This document shows positions 39,075-47,082 of a stretch of DNA of 64,000 nt, one piece after another. The notes beneath the pieces are model-generated. The model did no database searches. It saw only the letters and a program-made list of their open reading frames with translations, and was not told the DNA's origin. This stretch comes from Gammaproteobacteria bacterium (GTDB lineage Bacteria > Pseudomonadota > Gammaproteobacteria > JAABTG01): NCBI GenBank assembly GCA_034522055.1, contig JAXHLS010000002.1, forward strand, positions 2,418,001-2,482,000, read 5' to 3'. The position numbers were made by a program, and so were the translations under genes. Each line of letters opens with the position of its first letter. Position 1 is the first letter of the stretch.

Positions 39075-39668
39075 TCACCAGGGCATCATGCGACCCATCC
39101 GGCCCATGGTGGAATCGACGCCGTAGGTCATGATGCCCATCTTGTGGTTCATCTGCTGCATCTCGCCCGCCATCACCGGCACGCCGTTCATCTTCACGTT
39201 CATCTGGTCCATGATGCTGGCGATGCGATCCATATCCGCGCCTATGCGCGGCATCACCTCCAGGGTCTCCTTCAAATCGTGAAGGATGACGGCGATGGCG
39301 TGGCCCGGCTCCATGGCGTCCGCCTCCAGGCCCGCGAGCCTGCCCTTCAGGGCCTTCATCCGGCCCTCGAAGCCCGCCCGGGCGTCATCCGTGGCCCTTT
39401 CGACCTTGGCCACCTCGTCCCCGGCATCCTTCTTGATATCCCGCTCCATCTCCTGCAAAGGCGTCTCCCGGGCCTCGGCGTGGGCCTGGCCCATGAGGGA
39501 TGCGGTGTTGTCGTAGAGCAGAAGGACCAACGCCAGCACCAGCCCTCCGGTGGTCCACCGCAACAGCCCCTCGGTCCGGCGCAGCCGGCGCTCATTGCTC
39601 GCACATGCGGCGGCCAGGTTCTCCACCACCGCGTCCAATTCGTAATATGGATCGTTTGCCTTTTCCAT
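39075..39668 (-). CDS. Single-pass membrane protein with coiled coil and Met-rich C-terminus
   Basis: A 197-residue protein I cannot assign. After a soluble N-terminus (ELDAVVENLAAACASNERRL) there is one transmembrane segment (TTGGLVLALVLLLYDNTASL), a charged coiled coil (about 70-115) and a Met-rich tail (MDRIASIMDQMNVKMNGVPV, MAGEMQQMNHKMGIM, MGRMGRMMPW). Met-rich tails can bind copper or form hydrophobic contacts; neither is shown. It lies upstream of katG on the same strand. The start at 39668 gives no signal peptide. Confidence 0.65.
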   Translation of the reverse strand: MEKANDPYYELDAVVENLAAACASNERRLRRTEGLLRWTTGGLVLALVLLLYDNTASLMGQAHAEARETPLQEMERDIKKDAGDEVAKVERATDDARAGFEGRMKALKGRLAGLEADAMEPGHAIAVILHDLKETLEVMPRIGADMDRIASIMDQMNVKMNGVPVMAGEMQQMNHKMGIMTYGVDSTMGRMGRMMPW

Positions 39669-39816
39669 CTCGGTTCCTCTTCAGTTTCGAGACCTGGGAA
39701 TTTCAGGAATTTCAGGGACGGTATACTTTTTGCGCTTTCGAAGCGGGCCAGGCCTCCTTTGTTACATCGTCGTGTCTCGCTGGAAAGGGCTGTTGGGGTT
39801 CGTTCCTCACCCCAAC

Positions 39817-40284
39817 CTACCGGTTGCCCGTGGTCTGGCGGTTGTTATCGAGGTACAGAGTCTGGGTGAAGGTGCCGTCGCCGTTGTTGACGGTTCGCAT
39901 CTCCCCTGCGGCCCCGGCGTAGGCGCCGGTGCCGCCGACGATGGGGATCATGGTGGCCCCTTCATCGAACTCGCGGCCGGCCACCTGGATGGTGCCGTCG
40001 GGCAGGCTGAGGGTCCATTGGCACTGGTAGCTGTGGCCGATGCGGGTACGCACGCAAAAGCCGCTGTTGGTGCCGATGGGTTCGCCGGTCTCGTTCAGCA
40101 GAGGCTGGTCGAAGGTGAGCAGGTCACCGGTGGAGTCGCCGGGCTCGCCGAGGTCGACGCCCCGGGCCTTGCTGGTGCGCGCATCGGCGATGGTGGTCCA
40201 CCCGTGTGCGCAAGGTTCGGCCGCGGCCGTGGACATCAGGGTGGTCGAGAGCAGTGTAATGGCGGCTGGAGGAAATAGTTTCAT
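39817..40284 (-). CDS. Allene oxide cyclase-barrel-like secreted protein
   Basis: A 155-residue protein with signal peptide (MKLFPPAAITLLSTTLMSTA). The body, GDLLTFDQPLLNETGEPIGT, CQWTLSLPDGTIQVAGREFD and IVGGTGAYAGAAGEMRT, matches the dirigent/allene oxide cyclase-like barrel family found in many bacteria; the GGTGxYxGAxG signature is clear. No enzymatic role is established for bacterial members. The internal Met at 40284 was used because it begins the signal peptide. Confidence 0.75.
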   Translation of the reverse strand: MKLFPPAAITLLSTTLMSTAAAEPCAHGWTTIADARTSKARGVDLGEPGDSTGDLLTFDQPLLNETGEPIGTNSGFCVRTRIGHSYQCQWTLSLPDGTIQVAGREFDEGATMIPIVGGTGAYAGAAGEMRTVNNGDGTFTQTLYLDNNRQTTGNR

Positions 40285-40432
40285 GGGCTCAAAGGGACGT
40301 TCTGCATCCGGCAAGAGGTGAGGATTGAAGGATTAGGCATAATATGGCCCGCATGCAAACCGTTTCGCGCCACCGTGGGTGACGAGGGAGGCCGGAACGA
40401 GGTCCTGGAGAGAGGGCACTACCCCCTCGTCA

Positions 40433-40451
40433 TGCCGGGCTTGACCCGGCA
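40433..40451. repeat. Palindromic intergenic repeat
   Basis: A perfect stem TGCCGGG/CCCGGCA around CTTGA within a CGTCATGCCGGGCTTGACCC context. Sequences of this form are widespread in proteobacterial intergenic DNA. It is the only structure recognised in the 286-bp gap before the histidine phosphatase gene. Confidence 0.7.
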
Positions 40452-40570
40452 TCCAGGGGCCGGTGGCAGCGGGGGCGGTCTCGAGGGCCGGCCATTCGTT
40501 GATAGCCCATCGACCCATAGATCCGACGAAAGAGCCAAAATCAGGCTATTACGTCATTGAAAAGCCAGCC

Positions 40571-41131
40571 ATGAACGTTCGTCTCTGTTGGTTTGTCCCT
40601 TGGATGATTTTGCTGGCGGGTCCGTGGGCCGCCGTGGCGGCTGAACAGTCGGAGCCCCTGGCAGTTCTGCGGGAGCCCGGCACGGCCCTGCTGCTGCGCC
40701 ATGCCCTGGCCCCCGGTGTCGGGGACCCGCCCGGTTTCGAGCTGGACGACTGCTCCACCCAGCGCAACCTGTCGGATGCCGGCCGGGCGCAGGCGCGGGC
40801 CCTGGGGGAGCGCCTGCGTGCCCTCGGTGTCTCCTCGGCCCGGGTCTACTCCAGCCGCTGGTGCCGTTGCCTGGAGACGGCGCGGCTGCTGGACCTGGGG
40901 CCCGTTCAGGCCTTGCCCGCCCTGGATTCCTTCTTCCAGCAACGCAGCATCGCCCCCTCCCGCACCCGCGCGGCCCGCGAATTCCTGCACGCCCTGCCGC
41001 CCGGCCCGCCCGTGATCCTGGTTACCCATCAGGTCAACATCTCCGCCCTCACGGGCCGTTTCACCGACTCCGGGGCCGGCGTCCTGGTGCGGCCGTCGGC
41101 GGCGGGGGAGGTGGAGGTGCTGGAGGAATGA
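40571..41131 (+). CDS. Secreted histidine phosphatase family protein
   Basis: A 186-residue protein with signal peptide (MILLAGPWAAVAA). The phosphoacceptor motif is R43-H44 in LLLRHALAPG, a variant of RHG; the second histidine is in ILVTHQVNISALTG. SSRWCRCLETARLL is the usual third motif. Substrate unknown; members of the SixA/phosphoglycerate mutase branch dephosphorylate diverse compounds. Its TGA overlaps the ATG of the patatin gene (ATGA), so the two are coupled. Confidence 0.85.
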   Translation: MNVRLCWFVPWMILLAGPWAAVAAEQSEPLAVLREPGTALLLRHALAPGVGDPPGFELDDCSTQRNLSDAGRAQARALGERLRALGVSSARVYSSRWCRCLETARLLDLGPVQALPALDSFFQQRSIAPSRTRAAREFLHALPPGPPVILVTHQVNISALTGRFTDSGAGVLVRPSAAGEVEVLEE

Positions 41132-42033
41132 TAAAGACCCTGCGCGCGCTATGGGCCGCGGGCCTGATCATGGCCGCCAGCGCCGTCACGGCTGCCGATT
41201 GCACGCGGCCCTCCATCGGGCTGGCCCTGGGCTCGGGCGGCGCCGGCGGGCTCGCCCATATCGCCATGCTGAAGGTGTTCGAGGACCTGGAACTGCGGCC
41301 GGACGGCATCGCGGGCACCAGTATCGGCGCCATCATCGGTACCCTCCACGCCGCCGGCCTGAAGGCGGAGGAGATCCAGACACTGTTCCGCGAATTCGGC
41401 GGCTCCGCCCTCGATCCCCTGTCGGGCCTGGCCGGGGACGACGCGCCCCCGGGCTGGAGCGACCTGCTGATGTTCGACCTGGAGAACGGCGGTTTCGTCG
41501 ATGCCGGCAGGTTCCTGGATTTCATCGCCGAAAGCTTCGATGCCCGCGATTTTGGCGAGTTGGAGATACCGTTGCAGATCGTCGCCACCGATTACTGGAG
41601 TGGGGAGTCCCACGTCTTCAGGGAGGGCGATCTGCTCACGGCCGTCAAGGCCAGTATGGCCGTGCCCGGCCTGTTCGCGCCGGTACGGCTCGATGACAAA
41701 TTGCTCATCGACGGCGGTACGTCCAATCCCCTGCCCGTGGATCTGCTGGGGGACTTCGATGTGGTGGTGGCCATCGATGTGACGGGCGTGCGCAAGCAGT
41801 CCGGAGACGATGCGCCGGCCATCACCGAGTTGCTGTTCAAGACCTTCGACATCATGCAGCAATCCATCATCCGCTCGAAGACGAACGCGAACGCGCCGGA
41901 CATCTACATCAAGCCGGAATTGGCGGGGGTGCGTCTGCTCCATTTCGACCGCGTCGACGAGATCGTCCGGGGGGTGGAGGACGATGCCGCCACGCTCCGT
42001 GACAGGCTCGAGGCCCTGACTGCCTGCCGTTGA
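41128..42033 (+). CDS. Patatin-like phospholipase
   Basis: A 301-residue protein with a likely signal peptide (ALWAAGLIMAASAVTA). The oxyanion loop GSGGAGGLAH, the nucleophile S65 in GTSIG and the catalytic D195 in LIDGGTSNP form the patatin Ser-Asp dyad. It resembles RssA/NTE-type serine hydrolases acting on lipids. Export would place it in the periplasm. ATG 41128 overlaps the preceding stop. Confidence 0.9.
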   Translation: MIKTLRALWAAGLIMAASAVTAADCTRPSIGLALGSGGAGGLAHIAMLKVFEDLELRPDGIAGTSIGAIIGTLHAAGLKAEEIQTLFREFGGSALDPLSGLAGDDAPPGWSDLLMFDLENGGFVDAGRFLDFIAESFDARDFGELEIPLQIVATDYWSGESHVFREGDLLTAVKASMAVPGLFAPVRLDDKLLIDGGTSNPLPVDLLGDFDVVVAIDVTGVRKQSGDDAPAITELLFKTFDIMQQSIIRSKTNANAPDIYIKPELAGVRLLHFDRVDEIVRGVEDDAATLRDRLEALTACR

Positions 42034-42076
42034 ATCCCGGGGCGGCGGGGCAGGGGCAAGCCATGGCCCGCGGTCC

Positions 42077-42691
42077 TCAGACGTAAAACAATATCGCGAA
42101 GTAGTGGGCGGCGCTGCCTGCCAGCACGAACAGGTGCCAGACGCCGTGGGCCCAGGGATACCAGTGGTCCAGGGCATAGAAGACGACCCCCAGGGTGTAG
42201 CTGAGGCCACCGGCCAGCAGCCATTGGAAGCCGGCGGGGGGGAGGACGGCAAGCAGGGGCTCCAGGGCGAATAGGATCATCCATCCCATGACGAGATAGA
42301 TCACTACCGGCAGGATCCGCCGGCCGTCGCGGGGTACGGCATCGAGGATGACGCCCAGGACCGCCAGCCCCCAGGTGGCGCCGAACAGCCACCAGCCGGT
42401 GGCGCCCCCCAGGGTGACCAGGGTGAAGGGGGTGTAGGTGCCGGCGATGAGCAGATAGATGGCCTGATGGTCGAGGATGCGAAACACGGGTTTGGCGCTG
42501 CCCCGCAGGCCGTGATAGAGGGTGGAGATCAGGTAGAGCAGGAACAGGGTGGTGCCGTACACGGCGAAGGCCACCACCCGGGCGGCGTCGCCCGTCCCGG
42601 CGGCGGCGACGATGAGTACCACCCCACCGGCCAACGCCAGGGCCGCCCCCACGAGGTGGCTGATGCTGTTGAACAGTTCACCGCGATACAT
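42077..42691 (-). CDS. Hemolysin III / PAQR family membrane protein
   Basis: A 205-residue protein with seven predicted helices. FNSISHLVGAALALAG, LYLISTLYHGLRG, RILDHQAIYLLIAGTYTPF and SAAHYFAILFYV contain the conserved S-H, H-G, D-H and H residues that bind zinc in PAQR proteins. Despite the name, haemolysis is not established. ATG 42691 begins at MYRGELFNS; an upstream in-frame start at 42775 adds 28 atypical residues. Confidence 0.88.
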   Translation of the reverse strand: MYRGELFNSISHLVGAALALAGGVVLIVAAAGTGDAARVVAFAVYGTTLFLLYLISTLYHGLRGSAKPVFRILDHQAIYLLIAGTYTPFTLVTLGGATGWWLFGATWGLAVLGVILDAVPRDGRRILPVVIYLVMGWMILFALEPLLAVLPPAGFQWLLAGGLSYTLGVVFYALDHWYPWAHGVWHLFVLAGSAAHYFAILFYV

Positions 42692-43047
42692 GGCAGCCAG
42701 TCCCTGGGAAAACCAGCGGGAAAACCAGGGACGAACCACGGTTGATTGCGGCGTGACGGCACGCCACACGTCCATGGAGGACCCTTACGGCAACGCTCTC
42801 GTGTTCCGCTACGATGTCAGCGGCGGACCGGTCAAGCTGCGCCGGTCTGACGGTGCTGTGGTTGCGTGCGGGAACCATGATGGACGCCATGTTTACGTGA
42901 CAGAGGGGAGCCGACAATACCCTATTCAGCAAACTATAGGAGACGTCGTTTTATACTGCGTATATGGTGGCACTCTCAAGACTATGCTGCCGGAGCGGCG
43001 TGGCCTTCGTCGGGGTAATGGGCAGAGTTAGGGAGAAGCGGAAAAGG
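42692..43047. other. Divergent gap, AT-rich promoter-like end only
   Basis: Between the hemolysin III gene and the thioredoxin/CcdA gene. A TATACT hexamer at 42952 is a possible -10 for the rightward gene, but no matching -35 at normal spacing was found. A short open frame at 42774-43031 has no binding site and no recognisable product. Confidence 0.4.
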
Positions 43048-44307
43048 ATGAGCAGATTCTTCGCCGGGGTCGTCCTCTGGTTGCTGGTAAACGGTATAGC
43101 CATCGCTCAAGCCGACGACTTGTGGATCCAACCGGGGGCCGACGGCCGACCCCAGGTGCAGCTTTATTTCTTCTGGGCCCTCACCTGTCCCCACTGTACC
43201 GAGGCCCGGCCCCACATCCGGGCCATGGCCGAGGCCCGGCCCTGGGTGCGGCTGCATGACCTCGAACTCACCCGCAGTGCGCAAAACGTCGCTCTCTACC
43301 GTGCCCTGGCGGAGCGGCTGGGCGAGGAGGCGAGATCGGTGCCGGCGCTGCTGTTCTGTGGCGGGATGCATGTGGGTTGGGGCAGCGACGATACCACCGG
43401 CGCGCTGATCCGCCGGCGCCTCGAAGACTGCCGGGCACAGGCCGCGGGCGGTGAGCCAGGGGTGGGCCCGGGGGCGCCGGCCGATGTCTTCGAGGTGCCG
43501 CTCCTCGGCACCATTCATCAGGGCGACCTTTCCCTGCCGGTCCTGACCCTGGTGCTGGCCGGCCTGGACGCCTTCAACCCCTGCGCCTTCTTCGTGCTGC
43601 TGTTCCTGTTGTCCATGCTGGTGCACCAGAAGAACCGGCGGCGCATGGCCGTCATCGGGGGGGCGTTCGTCGTGGTCTCGGGCCTCATGTATTTCGCCTT
43701 CATGGCGGCGTGGCTCAACGTCTTCCAGGTCTTCGGGCATCTCAGGGGCGTGACCGTGGCGGCCGGCGCCCTGGCGGTGCTGGTAGGCGTGCTCAACGTC
43801 AAGGACTTCTTTCTGTTCGGGCGTGGGCCCACCCTGTCCATTCCCGAGGCCAGGAAACCCACCATCTTCCGCCGTGCCCGCACCATCCTCAGCGCCGAAA
43901 ACCTGCCGGCCATGCTCGGGGCGACGATCCTCCTGGCCGTGGCCGCCAACTTCTACGAGCTGCTGTGCACCGCGGGTTTTCCCATGGTGTTCACCCGCCT
44001 GCTGACTCTGGCCGACCTGTCCGTGGCGGCCCGTTACGGCTACCTGGCCGCCTACAACGTGATCTACGTGGTGCCCCTAGCGCTCATCGTCCTGCTGTTC
44101 GTGCGCAGCCTGGGGGCGAGGAAACTGACGGAGCGTGAAGGGCGCCTGCTCAAGCTGCTGTCGGGGGTGATGATGCTGGGGCTGGGAACCCTGCTGCTGG
44201 TGGCCCCTGAGGCGATCAGCCGCGTGGGCATCGCCTTCGGCCTCATGGCGATGGCCATCGCGGTGACCTGGATCGCCGCCCGTCTCACCCGCGGGGGAAG
44301 CCCCTGA
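43048..44307 (+). CDS. Thioredoxin-like / CcdA-DsbD-type membrane fusion
   Basis: A 419-residue protein. A signal peptide is followed by a thioredoxin-fold domain (residues about 30-140) with the C-P-H-C site in FFWALTCPHCTEARP. A membrane part of about six helices follows, with one cysteine in DAFNPCAFFVLLFLLS and a second in LLCTAGFPMVFTRL, the pair that CcdA/DsbD uses to carry electrons across the membrane. It probably moves reducing power to periplasmic targets. The ATG at 43048 has a GGAAAAGG site just upstream. Confidence 0.85.
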   Translation: MSRFFAGVVLWLLVNGIAIAQADDLWIQPGADGRPQVQLYFFWALTCPHCTEARPHIRAMAEARPWVRLHDLELTRSAQNVALYRALAERLGEEARSVPALLFCGGMHVGWGSDDTTGALIRRRLEDCRAQAAGGEPGVGPGAPADVFEVPLLGTIHQGDLSLPVLTLVLAGLDAFNPCAFFVLLFLLSMLVHQKNRRRMAVIGGAFVVVSGLMYFAFMAAWLNVFQVFGHLRGVTVAAGALAVLVGVLNVKDFFLFGRGPTLSIPEARKPTIFRRARTILSAENLPAMLGATILLAVAANFYELLCTAGFPMVFTRLLTLADLSVAARYGYLAAYNVIYVVPLALIVLLFVRSLGARKLTEREGRLLKLLSGVMMLGLGTLLLVAPEAISRVGIAFGLMAMAIAVTWIAARLTRGGSP

Positions 44308-44484
44308 TACCACCCCAGGGCGCCATCGCGCCCGTGCCTTGCGAGCATCCACCACCGCCTCCCGGGCGCCGGCCCTGCCGTCGCACACGTCGTGATGGCA
44401 CCGTGCGCACCCCAAGGGTGGTCCTGGCCTGCTTGACCCCTCGCCTGCTTGACTTTGGCGAATTAATGGTTAGGATTCCTTACT

Positions 44485-45078
44485 ATGAACTTCGACGTCA
44501 TCTCGGAACCCCTGGAGCGCCGCCTCGCCGACGGCCTCGCCCGCCTGGCCGTGGTGGCCCGCCAGCTCGATTGGCAGGCGGCCGCGGCCGCCGGTCTGTC
44601 GCCCACCCAGGCGGATATCCTGCGCTTCGTCGCCGAGCGTCCCGCGGGCGTGCGCCTGTCCGCCGCGGCGGCCCATGCCGGCGTCCATAAGGCCACGGCC
44701 AGTGACACGGTGGCCGCCCTGGAGCGCAAGGCCCTGGTGAGCAAGGGTGCCGATCCCCGCGACGGGCGCGCGGTGATGCTGAAGGCCACCGCCAGGGGGC
44801 GACAAATGGCGCGGGACTGGCCGGCCTCTTTTGGGCCCGTGATTGCGGAACTGTCCGCGGCCGAACAGGAGGTGCTTTACGGGCTCGTGGTGAAGATGAT
44901 CCGCCGCCTGCAGCAGCACGGTCTCATAGCCCCCCAGCGCACCTGTGTGAGCTGCCGCCACTTCCGTGAGAACGTCGCACCCGGCAGTCCGACGCCCCAC
45001 TACTGCGCCCTGGTGGGGGCCCCCATGGCGGAGCACCACCTGCGGGTGGACTGTCCCGAACACCAGACCGCCGCCTGA
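44485..45078 (+). CDS. MarR family regulator with cysteine-rich C-terminal tail
   Basis: A 197-residue protein. Residues about 10-145 are a MarR winged helix: LSPTQADILRFVAERPAGVR, HAGVHKATASDTVAALERK (recognition helix) and DPRDGRAVMLKATARG (wing). The last 45 residues add TCVSCRHFRE, HYCALVGAPM and LRVDCPEH; four cysteines and three histidines could bind a metal or Fe-S centre. Similar tails occur on MarR proteins of other proteobacteria but have no known ligand. It precedes a P460-type cytochrome and may sense a redox or nitrogen-oxide signal (inference). Confidence 0.88.
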   Translation: MNFDVISEPLERRLADGLARLAVVARQLDWQAAAAAGLSPTQADILRFVAERPAGVRLSAAAAHAGVHKATASDTVAALERKALVSKGADPRDGRAVMLKATARGRQMARDWPASFGPVIAELSAAEQEVLYGLVVKMIRRLQQHGLIAPQRTCVSCRHFRENVAPGSPTPHYCALVGAPMAEHHLRVDCPEHQTAA

Positions 45079-45091
45079 GGGCGGCCTGGGT

Positions 45092-45117
45092 CCCGTGCCC
45101 CGGGCACGGGCCTTTTC
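45092..45117 (+). terminator. Candidate intrinsic terminator after marR
   Basis: CCCGTGCCC and GGGCACGGG form a near-perfect palindrome, followed by CCTTTTC. The T-run is short. It would separate marR from the cytochrome gene 33 bp later. Confidence 0.55.
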
Positions 45118-45142
45118 ACGCCGATGATAGTAAGGAGTCCTT

Positions 45143-45619
45143 ATGAAAAAGCTGACGATGATGTTGTTATCCGCCGCCCTGGCCGCCCCGGCAGGAGCCG
45201 CCGAGCCCCCTGTTCCCTATCCCGATGGCTACCGGGATTGGCACCACGTGAAGAGCATGGTGATCGAGGAAGGGCATCCCCTCTACGAGTCCTTCGGTGG
45301 CATTCATCACCTCTACGCCAACCCGCTGGCCTTGGCGGGCTACCGTTCCGGCCGCTTCCCCGATGGGTCGGTTATCGCCTTCGACCTGCTGGAGGCCCGG
45401 CATGCGGACAACGCGGTGACCGAGGGCTCCCGCAAGGTGCTTGGGGTGATGCACAAGGACGCCAAGGCCTATGGGGCCACGGGTGGCTGGGGCTTCGAGG
45501 GTTTCGGCGGCGGCGATGGGGACAACCGGGTTGTGGGGCCCAATGCCGAGAGCGCCTGTTTCGGTTGCCATGCCCCGCAGAAGGATAACGATTACGTCTT
45601 CAGTCGCCTGCGGGACTGA
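45143..45619 (+). CDS. Cytochrome P460 family protein
   Basis: A 158-residue exported protein (signal MLLSAALAAPAGA). The C-terminal heme-c motif is C139-F-G-C142-H143; YPDGYRDWHHVKSMVI, HHLYANPLALAGYRSG and DLLEARHADNAVTEGSRKVL are P460/cytochrome c'-beta signatures. These proteins bind heme by CxxCH near the C-terminus; P460 members oxidise hydroxylamine, and c'-beta members bind NO. Which applies depends on a lysine cross-link that cannot be settled from sequence alone. A good AAGGAG site precedes ATG 45143. Confidence 0.9.
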   Translation: MKKLTMMLLSAALAAPAGAAEPPVPYPDGYRDWHHVKSMVIEEGHPLYESFGGIHHLYANPLALAGYRSGRFPDGSVIAFDLLEARHADNAVTEGSRKVLGVMHKDAKAYGATGGWGFEGFGGGDGDNRVVGPNAESACFGCHAPQKDNDYVFSRLRD

Positions 45620-45641
45620 AACGGTACCTGACACCGTTCTT

Positions 45642-45675
45642 GAGGGGCGCCGGGGGGGACCCGCTGGCGCCCCTC
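45642..45675. terminator. Hairpin between convergent cytochrome and pcm genes
   Basis: GAGGGGCGCC and GGCGCCCCTC form a ten-base stem with a 14-base loop. It has no long T-run on either strand. It ends at the stop codon of pcm and may block converging transcription. Confidence 0.5.
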
Positions 45676-46336
45676 AGTCGCGGGGAGCGGACCGTGTCAG
45701 GGGCACGAAAGCCACGTCCAGCACCTTCCTGGTGGACGTGGTGCCGTCTTCCTCCCTGGCCACCACCATCAGTTCCTGGTGGGCGAGGGGGGCACCGACG
45801 GGGATCACCATGCGGCCGCCGGGCTTCAGCTGCTCCACCAGGGCCGGCGGTATGGCGGGGGCGGCGGCCGTGACCAGGATGCCGTCGAAGGGGGCTTTCT
45901 CGGGCCAGCCGTCGTAGCCGTCGCCCACCCTGCAGATGACGTTGTCATAGCCGAGGCGCCGCAGGATCGCCTCTGCCCGCCGGGACAGGGAGCCGTGAAC
46001 CTCCACGCTGTAAACGGTGTGCACCAGTCGCGACAGCACCGCCGCCTGATAACCCGAGCCGGTGCCCACCTCGAGGACGACATCTTCGGGCTCCGGGTCG
46101 AGGAGATCCGTCATGAGGGCCACGATATAGGGCTGGGATATGGTCTGGCCGTCGCCGATGGGCAGAGGGCGGTTGTCGTAAGCGTAGTCCCGGGCGCCAT
46201 CGGGTACGAACTCGTGGCGGGGCACCGTGGTCATGGCCTCCAGCACCCGTGGCGCGAGGGTGGCGCGCCCGGTCATGTAGCGGGTGTGGCGTACCTCCGC
46301 CTCGATCTCCCTGAGCAGCTGTTTCACTTGTGACAT
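45674..46336 (-). CDS. pcm: Protein-L-isoaspartate O-methyltransferase Pcm
   Basis: A 220-residue classical PIMT, distinct from the tolC-linked homologue. TVPRHEFVPDGARDYAYDNR, LPIGDGQTISQPYIVALMTD and VLEVGTGSGYQAAVLSRLV are its hallmark segments. It starts repair of isoaspartyl residues in aged proteins. ATG 46336 was chosen since the upstream extension is not family-like. It is divergent from the aor operon, with 259 bp between. Confidence 0.94.
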   Translation of the reverse strand: MSQVKQLLREIEAEVRHTRYMTGRATLAPRVLEAMTTVPRHEFVPDGARDYAYDNRPLPIGDGQTISQPYIVALMTDLLDPEPEDVVLEVGTGSGYQAAVLSRLVHTVYSVEVHGSLSRRAEAILRRLGYDNVICRVGDGYDGWPEKAPFDGILVTAAAPAIPPALVEQLKPGGRMVIPVGAPLAHQELMVVAREEDGTTSTRKVLDVAFVPLTRSAPRD

Positions 46337-46595
46337 TCCGCACCTCGTTCCGTCCGTCCCCCCGGCTGGAGGTGGCAGGGCGCCTGCGCACGCCGTTACG
46401 TCGCTGCGGTGGCACCCATGCGTCACCGGCGCCGCCGATGGGCTTTTGTACGAGATTGGCGCCAACTTCCGTGTCGTGCAACCGCTTTTCGACCGGGGCC
46501 CGCCGCGGTGGACGTTGACCACTGCGAAAGGGGCTGTCTATATTTTCCTGACCCCTCGCAGGGATTGCGCCGGCCCACCTCCAGAGGAGCCCCCC

Positions 46596-47066
46596 ATGCA
46601 GCGAGCCCTGCACATCACGCCGGCCAAATGCACCGGCTGCCTGCAATGCGAGATGGCCTGTTCCTATGTGAACGAGGGCCGATTCAATCCTGCCAGGTCC
46701 CGCATCAAGGTATTCACCTTTCACCACGAGGGCCGTTTCGCCCCCTATACCTGCACCCAGTGTGCCGAGGCCTGGTGCCAGAAGGCCTGTCCGGTGGATG
46801 CCATCCAGGTGGACCGGCAGACGGGGGCCAAGGTGGTGGTGGAGGCCCGCTGTGTGGGCTGCAAGGTATGCACCATCGCCTGCCCCTTCGGCACCGTGAA
46901 CTACAACTCGGCCAGCGGCAAGGTGATCAAGTGCGATCTGTGCGGCGGCGACCCGGAGTGTGCCAAGGCCTGCCCCACGGCGGCCATCACCTACGTGGAT
47001 GCCGACTGGACGGGGCTGGACCGCATGCGCGCCTACGCCGGCCAAAGCCTGGCCGGCACGGCCTGA
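46596..47066 (+). CDS. aorA: AorA-like polyferredoxin subunit of aldehyde oxidoreductase
   Basis: A 156-residue protein with sixteen cysteines in four CxxC-type sets: CTGCLQCEMAC, CTQCAEAWCQKAC, CVGCKVCTIAC and CDLCGGDPECAKAC. This is enough for four [4Fe-4S] clusters, as in the electron-transfer subunit of the Aromatoleum-type aldehyde oxidoreductase. The order here (polyferredoxin, tungstopterin subunit, FAD subunit, MoaD-like, small unknown) is that of aorABCDE; the symbol rests on this synteny. A CAGAGGAG site precedes the ATG. Confidence 0.85.
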   Translation: MQRALHITPAKCTGCLQCEMACSYVNEGRFNPARSRIKVFTFHHEGRFAPYTCTQCAEAWCQKACPVDAIQVDRQTGAKVVVEARCVGCKVCTIACPFGTVNYNSASGKVIKCDLCGGDPECAKACPTAAITYVDADWTGLDRMRAYAGQSLAGTA

Positions 47067-47082
47067 GCAGAGGAGTAATGAT

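Noticed and set aside
42774-43031. Short open frame of about 85 codons starting MEDPYGNALVF
   Set aside because: No ribosome binding site, no family, and unclear relation to the following gene; kept as a gap note.
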